NCBI RefSeq assembly: GCF_001921215.1
Contig: NZ_MSIF01000007.1
Coordinates: 305,993-369,992, forward strand
Direction of reading: 5' to 3'
Source of the DNA: Actinophytocola xinjiangensis
Lineage (GTDB): Bacteria; Actinomycetota; Actinomycetes; Mycobacteriales; Pseudonocardiaceae
DNA: 64,000 bases
Shown here: piece by piece, positions 9,263-17,567 of the stretch
How the letters are laid out: each line of letters opens with the position of its first letter
Numbering within the stretch: position 1 is the stretch's first letter
Position numbers and translations under genes: made by a program
The notes under the pieces: generated by a model
Databases searched by the model: none
Seen by the model: only the letters and a program-made list of their open reading frames with translations
What the model was told of the DNA's origin: nothing

Positions 9263-9694
9263 CTACGCGTTCACCGCGTCGCGGCGTGGCCGCAGCACGT
9301 CCCGCCAGTCGGCCGGCCAGTTCGCCAGCGCCATGACGGTGGTCACCACCAGGTAGGACGGTGCGGAGATGCTCTCCGAGATCGGGTCGTGGTTGACGAT
9401 GTGGGTCGTGGTGGCGCCGGTGAGCACGAACACCAGCGCGGTGGCGCCGGCGAACCGGGTCCGCCGGTCGGGGATGACCAACAGGATCGCGGCGATGCCC
9501 TCGATCGTCCCGACCACGAACCGGAACCACGACGGGTAGCCCCAGTCGGCGAACTTCACCGAGTACGGCGGCCCGAAGAAGGTCTCTCCCGGCAGGTACT
9601 TGGTCACCGCGCCGACCATGAACGCGGCGGCGACGACGAGGTAGACGGCGGTCTTCAGTCGTCGCGGCCACGCACGCGCCGCCGTGCCGGTCAT
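9263..9694 (-). CDS. DoxX-family integral membrane protein
   Basis: A 143-residue membrane protein with four predicted helices: about residues 14-32 (LKTAVYLVVAAAFMVGAV), 55-72 (RFVVGTIEGIAAILLV), 80-95 (AGATALVFVLTG) and 110-125. DoxX-like proteins are small quinone-linked or oxidative-stress-related membrane proteins, but the precise role of this subgroup is unknown. Two starts are possible. ATG 9733 would leave almost no leader after the putative -10 element at 9742-9746. ATG 9694 leaves about 40 bases and has AGGAC upstream, so it is chosen. It converges on the ECF41 sigma gene with one base between stop codons and carries the same GGTCACA-N15-GGGTC promoter signature. Confidence 0.85.
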   Translation of the reverse strand: MTGTAARAWPRRLKTAVYLVVAAAFMVGAVTKYLPGETFFGPPYSVKFADWGYPSWFRFVVGTIEGIAAILLVIPDRRTRFAGATALVFVLTGATTTHIVNHDPISESISAPSYLVVTTVMALANWPADWRDVLRPRRDAVNA

Positions 9695-9741
9695 CGGGCG
9701 TGTCGTCCTGCTCGTTGTCACTCTGGTTGTCATGGCCGAAT

Positions 9742-9768
9742 GACCCGCGAGGGTGCCCTGATGTGACC
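9742..9768 (-). promoter_or_regulatory. candidate ECF41-type promoter of the DoxX gene
   Basis: Read on the minus strand: GGTCACA (9768-9762), 15 bases, GGGTC (9746-9742). Both elements and the spacing match the motif before the ECF41 gene at 8335-8361. This supports the DoxX gene as a target of that sigma factor and the downstream start at 9694. Confidence 0.58.
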
Positions 9769-9777
9769 GGCCGGCGC

Positions 9778-10392
9778 TCAGTGGTGGTCGGGCGCGGCGT
9801 ACACGCAGCCCTCGACGTCGGCGGGCACGGTGTGCGCGCCGGGGTCGTCGACCGGTTCGCACCACAGGTAGCGCAGGCCGAGGCGCTCGACGCCCAGCGG
9901 GCCGGCGGTCACGGCGAACCCGTTGCCGAAGGCCCAGTCCGGGTTGTCGGTCAGCTCGCCGGCGGCCAGGCCCGCCGCCCAGAACTCCTGGAGCGCGCGC
10001 TGCCGGCCGGGGGCGAACAGCACCAGGCCCAGCCGGTCGTAGGGCGCGATCCCGCAGGTGGCCCACTCGGCGACGAACGGTTCGTACCAGCGGACGCGGA
10101 CCGGGCCGAGGTAGTCGGCGAGGTCGGCGGCGGTGGCCGGGGCGAGGTCGGCGCACTCGCCGGTGGTGTCGGCGACCCAGGCCGACAGCTCGTCCATCGA
10201 GGTCACCGCACGGCCCAGCGCCGGGGTTCCGGTGCCGTCCTGCGGTTCGTGGTGGTGCGCGGTGGCCGACTGTTCCGGCGGCTGGGCCCGCTGTTCGGCC
10301 GGTGGTTGCGCCGGTGGTTGCGCCGGTGGTTCGGCGCAGGCGGTGAGGACGAGCAGGGCGGTGGTCAGGACGGTGAGTGCCGTGCGCCGCAT
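9778..10392 (-). CDS. hypothetical lipoprotein
   Basis: A 204-residue protein with a type II signal peptide: MRRTALTVLTTALLVLTAC, with lipobox LTAC and Cys19 as the predicted lipidation site. A low-complexity spacer follows, built of PPAQ/PPAE repeats, then a globular part of about 150 residues with several Trp and Cys. I do not recognise the globular domain. The start has GAGGAGG seven bases upstream. A perfect CebR-type palindrome at 10414-10427 lies 22-35 bases before the start, where it would overlap the promoter, so expression may respond to a LacI-family repressor. The protein should sit on the outer face of the membrane. Confidence 0.8.
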   Translation of the reverse strand: MRRTALTVLTTALLVLTACAEPPAQPPAQPPAEQRAQPPEQSATAHHHEPQDGTGTPALGRAVTSMDELSAWVADTTGECADLAPATAADLADYLGPVRVRWYEPFVAEWATCGIAPYDRLGLVLFAPGRQRALQEFWAAGLAAGELTDNPDWAFGNGFAVTAGPLGVERLGLRYLWCEPVDDPGAHTVPADVEGCVYAAPDHH

Positions 10393-10413
10393 CCGCTCCT
10401 CCTCGATCGAATT

Positions 10414-10427
10414 TGGGAGCGCTCCCA
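10414..10427. promoter_or_regulatory. CebR-type LacI-family operator palindrome
   Basis: TGGGAGCGCTCCCA is a perfect 14-base palindrome and is identical to the cellobiose-repressor (CebR) box described in Streptomyces. It lies between the lipoprotein gene (minus strand) and the methyltransferase gene (plus strand), 22 bases from the former and 84 from the latter. No sugar-use gene is adjacent, which is unusual for this operator. Confidence 0.72.
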
Positions 10428-10510
10428 GAATAAGCCGGGTGTCAACGGCGCTGTTGCCGTTCCGGCAACGGACTTTGCCAACCCCGCTCCCCCGGGTTCA
10501 CAGTGGCCGC

Positions 10511-11110
10511 ATGGACCAACAGTTCTGGGACGACATGTACCTCGGCCAGACGCGACTGTGGAGCGGCCGGCCCAACGGCGTCCTGGTCACCGAGGCGACC
10601 GACCTGGCCCCCGGCCGCGCGCTGGACGTCGGCTGCGGCGAGGGCGCCGACGCGCTCTGGCTGGCCGGGCGCGGCTGGACGGTCACCGGCATCGACATCT
10701 CCCAGGTCGCGCTCGACCGCGCCACCGAGGCCGCCACCGAGGCCGGGCTCGCCGACCGGGTGCGTTTCGCGCACGCCGACCTGGACACCAACCCGCCGCC
10801 GGCCGGCGCGTTCGACCTGGTCACCCTCCAGTACTTCGCGATCCCGCACCAGCCGCCCGCCGCGCTGGCGGGCCTGCTGGCCGCCGTCGCCCCCGGCGGC
10901 ACGCTGCTCGTCGGCGGCCACGACCTCACCGGCCACGAGCACATGGGCAACGGCCACTTCGACCTCAAGGACTTCTACAACCACGACGAGCTGCTCGCCG
11001 CCCTGGACGACTCATGGACGATCCTCACCGCCGAGATCCGGCCGAGGGTCGCGCCCGCGCCGCCGGGCACCGAGCACGTCAACGACACCGTGCTGGTGGC
11101 CCGCCGGTAG
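10511..11110 (+). CDS. class I SAM-dependent methyltransferase
   Basis: A 199-residue Rossmann-fold methyltransferase. Motif I is clear (ALDVGCGEGADALWLAGRG, about residues 36-54), followed by an acidic motif II (VTGIDISQVALDRA) and motif III (HADLDTNPPP). The N-terminus (FWDDMYLGQTRLWSGRPNG) resembles the TehB/thiopurine-type group of small-molecule methyltransferases, but the substrate is unknown. The chosen ATG gives the usual family length; earlier in-frame starts would run into the adjacent promoter region. The next gene begins 11 bases downstream on the same strand, so the two are probably co-transcribed. Confidence 0.87.
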   Translation: MDQQFWDDMYLGQTRLWSGRPNGVLVTEATDLAPGRALDVGCGEGADALWLAGRGWTVTGIDISQVALDRATEAATEAGLADRVRFAHADLDTNPPPAGAFDLVTLQYFAIPHQPPAALAGLLAAVAPGGTLLVGGHDLTGHEHMGNGHFDLKDFYNHDELLAALDDSWTILTAEIRPRVAPAPPGTEHVNDTVLVARR

Positions 11111-11121
11111 ATTCCCGGCTC

Positions 11122-11961
11122 GTGTTCAGCGAGTCCGACCTGCGCCGCGCCGGCGGGGTGTACGCCGCCCTGCCCGAGTACGCCCGCCGGCTGCGCCTGG
11201 TCGGTGAACGACCGGGCCAGGCGCCGGCCGACCTGGCGCTGACCGCCTACGAGTACCAGCTGTTCTCCCAGAACGGCGAGGACGGCGTGCTGGCCGAGAT
11301 CCTGCGCCGGGTCGGGGTGGGCGGCCGGTGGTTCGTCGAGTTCGGCGTCGAGTCCGGGCGCGAGGGCAACTGCGTGGCGCTGGCCGACATCGGCGGCTGG
11401 CACGGCCTGTTCATGGAGGCCGACGGCGCCGCCAACCACCTGCTGCACCAGAAGTACCGCTGGCACGACCGGGTCACCACGCTGCACGCCACCGTCACCC
11501 CCGAGCGGGTCGGCGAGCTGTTCGCCCTCGGCGGCGTCCCGCCCGAGCCCGACGTCGTCTCCATCGACATCGACGGCGGCGACTACTGGGTCTGGCGCGC
11601 GCTGACCGGCTACCGGCCGAGGGTCGTGGTGATCGAGTACAACGCGGCGCTGCCGCCGCACGAACGGCTCGTCCAGCCACCGGAGGCCGGCCCGTGGTCG
11701 GGCACCGAGTACTTCGGCGCCTCCCTGGGCGCGCTGAGCGCCCTGGGTGAGGAGAAGGGCTACCGGCTGGTCCACTGTGAACTGGCCGGCGCCAACGCGT
11801 TCTTCGTCCGCACCGACCTCGCCGGCCCGTTCCCGCCGCCCCACCAGGTCCAGCGCCGCGGCCCCAACTACTTCCTGACCTCCTACGGCCACCCCGCCGA
11901 CGACACCGGCCGCGAGTACGTCACGCCCGAGCAGGAAGGCCCACCGCATGTCGTTCAGTGA
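11122..11961 (+). CDS. FkbM-like methyltransferase-related protein
   Basis: A 279-residue protein starting at GTG 11122. The segment SQNGEDGVLAEILRRVG is followed by WFVEFGVESGREGNCVALA, HGLFMEADG and VVSIDIDGGDYWVW. This is the pattern of proteins related to FkbM-type SAM methyltransferases, with a glycine-rich loop and an acidic ribose-binding residue. Such proteins often methylate sugars or natural products; here the substrate is not inferable, and the catalytic activity itself is an inference. It follows the preceding methyltransferase by 11 bases. Its end overlaps the start of the PPOX gene by 14 bases, which suggests translational coupling. Confidence 0.65.
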   Translation: MFSESDLRRAGGVYAALPEYARRLRLVGERPGQAPADLALTAYEYQLFSQNGEDGVLAEILRRVGVGGRWFVEFGVESGREGNCVALADIGGWHGLFMEADGAANHLLHQKYRWHDRVTTLHATVTPERVGELFALGGVPPEPDVVSIDIDGGDYWVWRALTGYRPRVVVIEYNAALPPHERLVQPPEAGPWSGTEYFGASLGALSALGEEKGYRLVHCELAGANAFFVRTDLAGPFPPPHQVQRRGPNYFLTSYGHPADDTGREYVTPEQEGPPHVVQ

Positions 11962-12355
11962 CGAGGAGATCGCCTACCTGCGCTCCCAGCCCCTCGCCCG
12001 GCTCGCGACCGTCGGTGGCGACGGGCAGCCGGACGTGGTGCCGGTGGCGTTCGAGTTCGACGGCACGGGGTTCTGGATCGGCGGCGGCCCGACCGTGGTC
12101 GACACCCGCAAGTTCCAGAACCTGGCCGCCGGGCACGACGAGGTCGCGCTGGTGGTCGACGACCTGGTCTCCCTCCAGCCGTTCGTGGCGCGCGGTGTCC
12201 GCGTCTACGGCCGGGCCGGGCGGCCGGTGGAGCGGGTCGGGATGGTCGGCCCCGGGGTGTTCACCCGGATCACGCCGACGGTGTCGTGGAGCTGGAACCT
12301 CGCCGGCGAACCGGTCGGCGAGCAGTGGTACCCGTCGACCCGCACGGTGCACTAG
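11948..12355 (+). CDS. PPOX-class F420-dependent oxidoreductase-like protein
   Basis: A 135-residue split-barrel flavin/deazaflavin protein. The start is typical (MSFSDEEIAYLRSQPLARLATV), followed by QPDVVPVAFEFDG and the cofactor-binding strand region TRKFQNLAAGHDEVALVVDDL. The end, TPTVSWSWNL, matches the F420-associated pyridoxamine-oxidase-like group of actinomycetes. The reaction is unknown; relatives reduce or bind F420. It overlaps the preceding gene by 14 bases and its stop overlaps the convergent polymerase gene by four bases. Confidence 0.85.
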   Translation: MSFSDEEIAYLRSQPLARLATVGGDGQPDVVPVAFEFDGTGFWIGGGPTVVDTRKFQNLAAGHDEVALVVDDLVSLQPFVARGVRVYGRAGRPVERVGMVGPGVFTRITPTVSWSWNLAGEPVGEQWYPSTRTVH

Positions 12356-13386
12356 TCGGTGTCCTTGCGGGCGCGGCTGGGGGCGACCCGGGGCGGTTCG
12401 TTGGGCATCTTCGGGTAGACCGGTGGCCACGGCGCGTCCATCAGGCCGGCTGCCATGTCGCGTTCGTGCAGTTCCAGCAGGGGGTCCAGGGACTGGGGGG
12501 TCATCGCCGCCCACGGGTCGCCGTCGCGGGCGACGCGGGGCGGCACGGTGGCGACCGTCAGGTCGGGCGGCTCGACGTCGGAAAGCTCGTCCCAGGTGAA
12601 CGGGGCGGAGACCTGGCCGTGCGGGTTGGCGCGCACCGACCAGGCGCCGAACACCGTGCGGTGCGGCGCGTTCTGGTTGAAGTCCACGAACACCCGCTCG
12701 CCGCGTTCCTCCTTCCACCAGGACGCGGTCAGCAGGTCGGGGCGGCGGCGTTCCAGCTCGCGGGCCATCGCCACCGACGCGGCCCGCACGGTGTAGCCGT
12801 CCCAGCGGGGTTCCAGCCGCACGTAGACGTGCAGGCCGCGGTTGCCGGTGGTCTTCGGGAAGCAGGCGATGCCCAGCTCGGCGAGCAGCGCGCGGACCTC
12901 GGCGGCGGCCTCGCGGATCATCGGGAAGCCCACGCCGGGCGCCGGGTCGAGGTCGACGCGCAGCTCGTCGGCGTGGTCGGGGTCGGCGGCGGTGTTGGGC
13001 CAGACGTGGAACCCGAGGCAGCCCATGTTGACCGCCCAGAGCACGTGGGCGAGGTCGACGGCCACCAGCGCCGAGGACGTCGTGCCGTTCGGGGTCTCGA
13101 CGGTCGCGGTGGTCAGCCACGGGTCGGCCTTGGTCGCGGCCACCCGCTTCTGGAAGAACGACGACCCGCCGACGCCGTTGGGGAAGCGCTGCAACATCAC
13201 CGGTCGCCCGCCCATCGCCGCCATCAGCGGGTCGGCGACCGCGAGGTAGTAGCGGGCGAGGTCGAGCTTGGTCTCGCCACGTTCGGGGAAGAACACCTTG
13301 CCGGGACTGGTGATCCGCACGTCGTGCCCGGCCACCGCGAGCACCTCGACATCATCGTTCCTGGCCACCGGACGACCGTACGTCAC
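12352..13386 (-). CDS. LigD-type NHEJ polymerase/primase
   Basis: A stand-alone archaeo-eukaryotic primase-fold polymerase of bacterial non-homologous end joining, 344 residues. It matches the LigD PolDom: ITSPGKVFFPE at the start, FFQKRV, the two catalytic aspartates in DELRVDLDPAPGVGF, the GNRGLHVYVRL segment and RVFVDFNQNAP. It fills gaps and adds nucleotides at broken ends held by Ku. A GTG at 13368 is an alternative start and also fits the family. The gene overlaps the end of the ligase gene by 35 bases, so the two form an operon. Ku is encoded separately at 51.3 kb. Confidence 0.92.
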   Translation of the reverse strand: MTYGRPVARNDDVEVLAVAGHDVRITSPGKVFFPERGETKLDLARYYLAVADPLMAAMGGRPVMLQRFPNGVGGSSFFQKRVAATKADPWLTTATVETPNGTTSSALVAVDLAHVLWAVNMGCLGFHVWPNTAADPDHADELRVDLDPAPGVGFPMIREAAAEVRALLAELGIACFPKTTGNRGLHVYVRLEPRWDGYTVRAASVAMARELERRRPDLLTASWWKEERGERVFVDFNQNAPHRTVFGAWSVRANPHGQVSAPFTWDELSDVEPPDLTVATVPPRVARDGDPWAAMTPQSLDPLLELHERDMAAGLMDAPWPPVYPKMPNEPPRVAPSRARKDTD

Positions 13387-14290
13387 CGGGGGTCAACTCG
13401 GGGCGAACCCGGTGCACCCTGGGTCGCAGCCGCGCGCCGAAGGTCAGCACCGTGGTCTCCGCCTCGACCTCGACCACCAGCGCCGGGACCACCGGCTGGT
13501 AGGCGGCGCCGGGGTGTCCGAGCGCCGTGCCGGGCAGGCGGCGCGGCTCGCCGGTGGGCGACACCAGTGGGGCGACGGTGTCCCGCAGGGCCGGTGTGAG
13601 CGGCAGCGACAGGCCGATGACCCGCAGCTCGCCGGACTCCCGCGGCCGGGCGAGGACCACCGCCTCCGGGCGGGTCACCGGCCCGGCGACCCCGACGACC
13701 ACCGCGTCCACCACGACCAGCTGCCGGGTCTTGCGCCAGTCCCCGGTGCGCCCGGCGCGGTAGGGGCGGCCGGCGTCCTTGGTGACCACGCCCTCGATGC
13801 CGACCTCGGCCAGCTCGGGGCGCATCCAGGCCAGCGCCTCGTCCCGGTCGGCGGTGGCCGGCACCAGCTGCACCGGCGGGGACACCCCGGCCAGCCGGGA
13901 CACCAGCCGGTCGCGACGGGCGGTGTAGGGCAGCGGGCGCAGGTCCCGGTCGTCCTCGGCGAGCAGGTCGAAGGCGACGTAGTAGATGTCGATGCCGGCG
14001 GCGGCGCGGGCGCGGGGCGAGGAGGTCAACGCACCGAAGTCCAGCCGTCCGGCGCGCAGCGCCACCAGTTCGCCGTCCAGCACCAGATCACCGAGGTCCC
14101 GGACGGCGGCGACGACCTCGGGGAACCGTCCGGCGAGGTCGTTGTCGCGGCGGGACCAGACGATCCCGGCGGCGGTGAACACCGCGGCGCGCCAGCCGTC
14201 GAACTTGGGCTCGTAGCGCCAGCGCGGGTCCGGACCGGGGACGGTGCGTTCGTCCCGGGCCGTCGCCAACGCCACCGGCGGTGTCAGCAC
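13352..14290 (-). CDS. ATP-dependent DNA ligase (LigC/LigD-ligase type)
   Basis: A stand-alone ATP-dependent DNA ligase of about 312 residues that seals nicks in end joining. Motif I is YEPKFDGWRA with adenylated Lys29; VLDGELVAL and IEGVVTKDAG are later nucleotidyltransferase motifs, followed by an OB-fold region. The GTG at 14290 (MLTPPVALA) gives the usual LigC/LigD-type start; the ATG at 14311 would add seven residues. Its end overlaps the polymerase gene. Together with Ku this gives a split version of the fused LigD found in mycobacteria. Confidence 0.9.
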   Translation of the reverse strand: MLTPPVALATARDERTVPGPDPRWRYEPKFDGWRAAVFTAAGIVWSRRDNDLAGRFPEVVAAVRDLGDLVLDGELVALRAGRLDFGALTSSPRARAAAGIDIYYVAFDLLAEDDRDLRPLPYTARRDRLVSRLAGVSPPVQLVPATADRDEALAWMRPELAEVGIEGVVTKDAGRPYRAGRTGDWRKTRQLVVVDAVVVGVAGPVTRPEAVVLARPRESGELRVIGLSLPLTPALRDTVAPLVSPTGEPRRLPGTALGHPGAAYQPVVPALVVEVEAETTVLTFGARLRPRVHRVRPELTPGDVRSSGGQER

Positions 14291-14358
14291 CCCTGCGACC
14301 CTACCGTCCACACAGGTCAGATGCTGTCCTCAGTGGACGTCACCGTAGGGTGACCGCC

Positions 14359-14733
14359 ATGGCAAGCAGGATCACCGAACTCGTCATCGACTGCGTCGAT
14401 CCGCAACGCCTTGGCGACTTCTGGTGCGAAGTCCTCGGCTACGCGGAGATGGGCTGGGAGGACGGCGCGCTGGTGGTCGGCCCGCCGGTCGCGGGCAGTC
14501 CGCTGCCGGCGCTGGTCCTGAGCCCGAGCGAGGACCCGCGTCGCGGCAAGCTGCCGCTGCACCTGGACGTGAACCCCACCGACCGTGACCAGGACGCGGA
14601 GCTGGAGCGGCTGCTGGCCGCCGGCGCGCGCCCCGTCGACGTCGGTCAGACCGGCGATGAGCCGTGGCACGTGCTGGCGGATCCGGAGGGCAACGAGTTC
14701 TGCCTGCTGCGCACACGGGTCGAACCGGTCTAA
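14359..14733 (+). CDS. VOC-family (glyoxalase/bleomycin-resistance-like) protein
   Basis: A 124-residue single-module vicinal-oxygen-chelate protein. The start ASRITELVIDCVDPQRLGDFWCEVLGY is typical of the actinomycete VOC_2/glyoxalase-like-6 group; a second beta-alpha-beta half ends with PWHVLADPEGNEFCLL. The family includes dioxygenases, isomerases and binding proteins; this subgroup has no assigned reaction. It is divergent from the ligase gene, with 68 bases between starts, and 39 bases separate it from the enoyl-CoA hydratase gene on the same strand. Confidence 0.87.
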   Translation: MASRITELVIDCVDPQRLGDFWCEVLGYAEMGWEDGALVVGPPVAGSPLPALVLSPSEDPRRGKLPLHLDVNPTDRDQDAELERLLAAGARPVDVGQTGDEPWHVLADPEGNEFCLLRTRVEPV

Positions 14734-14772
14734 GTTACTGGTCGGTACGACCCGCCGACGGAGGAGACCCCG

Positions 14773-15441
14773 ATGCCGACCCTGACCCGCGACGCCGACG
14801 TGTTCGTCCTCGACCTCGGCGAGAGCGAGAACCGGTTCCACCCGGACTGGCTGGCCGAGATCGGCCAAGCCCTCGACGAGGTCGAACAGGCCACCCCGCG
14901 CGCGCTGGTCACCACGGCCACCGGCAAGTTCTACTCCAACGGCCTGGACCTCGACTGGCTCGGCGGCCACGGCGACCAGCTGGCCGACTACGTCGGCGAG
15001 GTCCAGGCCCTGCTGGCCAGGATGCTGACCTTCCCCGCCCCCACCGTCGCCGCCATCGGCGGCCACGCCTTCGCCGCCGGCGCCATGCTCGCCCTGGCCC
15101 ACGACTTCCGCGTCATGCGCGCCGACCGGGGCTACTTCTGCCTGCCGGAGGTGGACATCAACATCCCGTTCACCCCCGGCATGTCCGCGCTGATCCAGGC
15201 CAAGCTCACGCCATCGGCCGCCGTCGAGGCGATGACCACCGGGCGCCGCTACGGCGGACTGGACGCCGCGGCCGCCGGCCTGGTCGACGCCGCCGTCGAC
15301 CAGGCCGAGGTGCTGCCCACCGCGCTCGACCGGGTCCGGCCGCTGGCCGGCAAGACCCCGGCCACCCTGGGCGCCATCAAGACCGGCATGTTCCCCGGTC
15401 CGCTGGCCGAACTGCGCCGGCCGGTCAGCCTGCTGGGCTGA
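14773..15441 (+). CDS. enoyl-CoA hydratase/isomerase family protein
   Basis: A 222-residue crotonase-fold protein, shorter than the usual 255-260. The oxyanion-hole segments are visible: TTATGKFYSNGLDLDWL and AIGGHAFAAGAMLALAHD. The second segment is followed by RGYFCLPEVDINIPF, as in delta3,delta2-enoyl-CoA isomerase-like and hydratase-like proteins. The exact reaction is unassigned. GGAGGA lies shortly before the ATG. Its last 17 bases overlap the convergent lipoprotein gene. Confidence 0.85.
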   Translation: MPTLTRDADVFVLDLGESENRFHPDWLAEIGQALDEVEQATPRALVTTATGKFYSNGLDLDWLGGHGDQLADYVGEVQALLARMLTFPAPTVAAIGGHAFAAGAMLALAHDFRVMRADRGYFCLPEVDINIPFTPGMSALIQAKLTPSAAVEAMTTGRRYGGLDAAAAGLVDAAVDQAEVLPTALDRVRPLAGKTPATLGAIKTGMFPGPLAELRRPVSLLG

Positions 15442-16870
15442 CCGTCGAGCGGCCCAGCGGCTCGCCGTCCCGGCCCAACGCCTCGACCGCCACGAACGCC
15501 GCGTCCGGCGGCACCGCCAGCGCCGTCTCGAACCCGGTCCTTGGTCGCGGCGGCCCCTCGGTCAGCCGGTCGCGGGACGGCCCGGACAGCACCCGCCAGC
15601 GCGACACCTCGGTCGCGCCGTTCCACGAGGCGTGCGCGGTCCCGTCGCCGACCACGACGGCCGGCGGCTCGTCCGGGGTGCCCGTCCAGTCGGCCAGCAG
15701 CGCGCGGTAGGAGAACGTGGCCTGCGGCAGCTTCGCGTGCAGCAGGACCTGGCCCCGCGGCGAGAACGCGGTGAACGCCGGCCGGGAGCCCCAGCCGACG
15801 ACGCTGGTGCCGCTGGGCAGCAGCTGGTGGTTGGCCTGGCTGCCGCTCGGCACGCCGTCCGGGTTGTCGAAGGCGTTCACCAGGTCCACCGTCCCGGCCC
15901 GCTCGTCGACTTCCAGGGTCAGCGCGCGGGACACCACGTCCTCGTTGGAGTCCAGGTTGGACGCGTTGTCCAGCAGGGTGATCCGGCCGTCGGACTGCCA
16001 ACGCGCGTCGTGCTGCCAGTGGAACTCCACCCCCTTGCCGAGGGTGAGGTCACTGTTGGTGCCGCCCATCCGCCAGACCACCGCGCCGGTCTCCCGGTCG
16101 ATCCGGTAGATCGCGCTGGTGTGCCGCGCCGACACCAGCAGGTCACCGTCGGGGGACTCGTCGACGGAGTTGGCGTGGAAGTAGTCGAACGCCTCGCCCG
16201 GCTTGTCCGGCGGCGCCGCCACCGACTCCTCCAGGCCGACGTGATCGATGCTGTTCCACTGGAACAGCACCTTCCCCGTCTCGATGTCGACCTCCTGGAC
16301 GACGCCCTCCCGCACCGCCGGGTTGCCCCGCACCGTCGGGTAGGCCAGCAGGTAGGCGGTGCCCCGGTCGGTGATCGTCAGGTCGTGGAAGTCGGCGTGG
16401 TAGCCGTTGCCGGCCCGCACGGTGGCGATCTCCCGGTAGGACGAGTCCAGCAGCACGTACTCGCCGTTGCCCCAGCCGCGTTCGGGGGACGACCCGCGCC
16501 AGTAGGTCAGCACCGGCTGGCCACGGTAGGTCTGCACGGCCAGGTCGTTGGGGAAGGTGCCGTCGTCGTCGAACCGCTTGGTCCACACCAGCTCACCGGC
16601 CCGGTCGACCACCATGGCGTACGCCTGGGTCTCACCCGGTTCACGGTCTCCTAATCGGGTCATCAGGAAGACGTAGCCCGGGTCGAGCCCCGCCACCGCG
16701 GTCTCCACCGCGACCTTCGGTGGCTCCAGGTCCGGCCGGCTGGCCATGGAGTACGTACTCCCCGCGGCCGGCGCCGCCCGGGCCTGGCCCGGGTCGGTCG
16801 CCGCCTCGGTCCCGGCACAACCACCGAGGACGAGCGTCAGGATCAACAGGACTGTCCGTGGCCGCCGCAT
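15425..16870 (-). CDS. arylsulfotransferase-family lipoprotein
   Basis: A 481-residue exported protein with a type II signal peptide (MRRPRTVLLILTLVLGGC; lipobox LGGC, Cys18). The mature part is a beta-propeller of the actinomycete arylsulfotransferase-like family: GYHADFHDLTITDRGTAYLL, FDYFHANSVDESPDGDLLVS, TSAIYRIDRETGAVVWRMGG and EFHWQHDARWQSDGRI. His residues in the HxN and HDAR-type segments correspond to the conserved propeller-centre positions of the family. A C-terminal beta-sandwich of about 90 residues follows. Whether it transfers sulfate is unknown; many family members lack evidence of that activity. It is divergent from the DinB gene. Confidence 0.82.
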   Translation of the reverse strand: MRRPRTVLLILTLVLGGCAGTEAATDPGQARAAPAAGSTYSMASRPDLEPPKVAVETAVAGLDPGYVFLMTRLGDREPGETQAYAMVVDRAGELVWTKRFDDDGTFPNDLAVQTYRGQPVLTYWRGSSPERGWGNGEYVLLDSSYREIATVRAGNGYHADFHDLTITDRGTAYLLAYPTVRGNPAVREGVVQEVDIETGKVLFQWNSIDHVGLEESVAAPPDKPGEAFDYFHANSVDESPDGDLLVSARHTSAIYRIDRETGAVVWRMGGTNSDLTLGKGVEFHWQHDARWQSDGRITLLDNASNLDSNEDVVSRALTLEVDERAGTVDLVNAFDNPDGVPSGSQANHQLLPSGTSVVGWGSRPAFTAFSPRGQVLLHAKLPQATFSYRALLADWTGTPDEPPAVVVGDGTAHASWNGATEVSRWRVLSGPSRDRLTEGPPRPRTGFETALAVPPDAAFVAVEALGRDGEPLGRSTVSPAG

Positions 16871-16967
16871 CCTCCACCCCTATCACGACCGCCGGGCGCT
16901 GGCCGACCCTCGAAGGTCGGGAAAACCGGATGCGGGTGGACATGATCACCATTAGGGTCCGGCGCCC

Positions 16968-17483
16968 ATGAGCCACCCACGAGTTCGTCCCGACTTCGCC
17001 GCCGACGAGCGGACCCAGCTCCTCGGCTGGTTGCAGATGCAGCGCGCGGTCATCCACTGGAAGTGCGCCGACCTGTCCGACGAGGACGCCCACCGGCCGG
17101 TCCTGCCCGGATCACCGCTGATGACCATGGCCGGCCTGGTCTCCCACCTGCGCTGGACCGAGCACTGCTGGTTCGAGGTGATCTACCTCAACCGCCCGTC
17201 CACCGACAACCCGCAGTTCCGCGAGGACGAGGACGACATCGACTGGCAGCCCACCGGCCGTCCGCTGGGCGAACTGGTCGCCGAGTACGAGCGGCAGTGC
17301 GCGGTCTCCGACGAGATCATCGCCGCCCACGGGCTCGACGACACCGGCCACCACCCCGACCTGCGCGCCGGGCAGGCCACCCTGCGCTGGGTGCTGCTGC
17401 ACATGATCGAGGAAACCGCCCGCCACGCGGGCCACGCCGACACCGTCCGCGAACTGCTCGACGGGACCACCGGGTACTTCTGA
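16968..17483 (+). CDS. DinB-family protein (DUF664, mycothiol-dependent type)
   Basis: A 171-residue four-helix-bundle protein of the DinB/YfiT superfamily. The three metal-binding His positions are visible in LVSHLRWTEHCWF and in LLHMIEETARHAGHAD. The DUF664 group is common in actinomycetes, where relatives include mycothiol-dependent enzymes; the substrate here is unknown. A second, more distant DUF664 protein is encoded at 25072-25572. The gene is divergent from the lipoprotein gene, with 97 bases between starts. Confidence 0.88.
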   Translation: MSHPRVRPDFAADERTQLLGWLQMQRAVIHWKCADLSDEDAHRPVLPGSPLMTMAGLVSHLRWTEHCWFEVIYLNRPSTDNPQFREDEDDIDWQPTGRPLGELVAEYERQCAVSDEIIAAHGLDDTGHHPDLRAGQATLRWVLLHMIEETARHAGHADTVRELLDGTTGYF

Positions 17484-17567
17484 CCTGCACTTTTTCCACG
17501 AGTGATTAGGATGAACGGACCCGGCCGCGAAGGAGGTCGGCACCCGGGAAATCGAGGAGAACGGCAG

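Noticed and set aside
10511..14733. A continuous operon from the methyltransferase to the VOC gene
   Set aside because: The polymerase and ligase genes between them run on the opposite strand.
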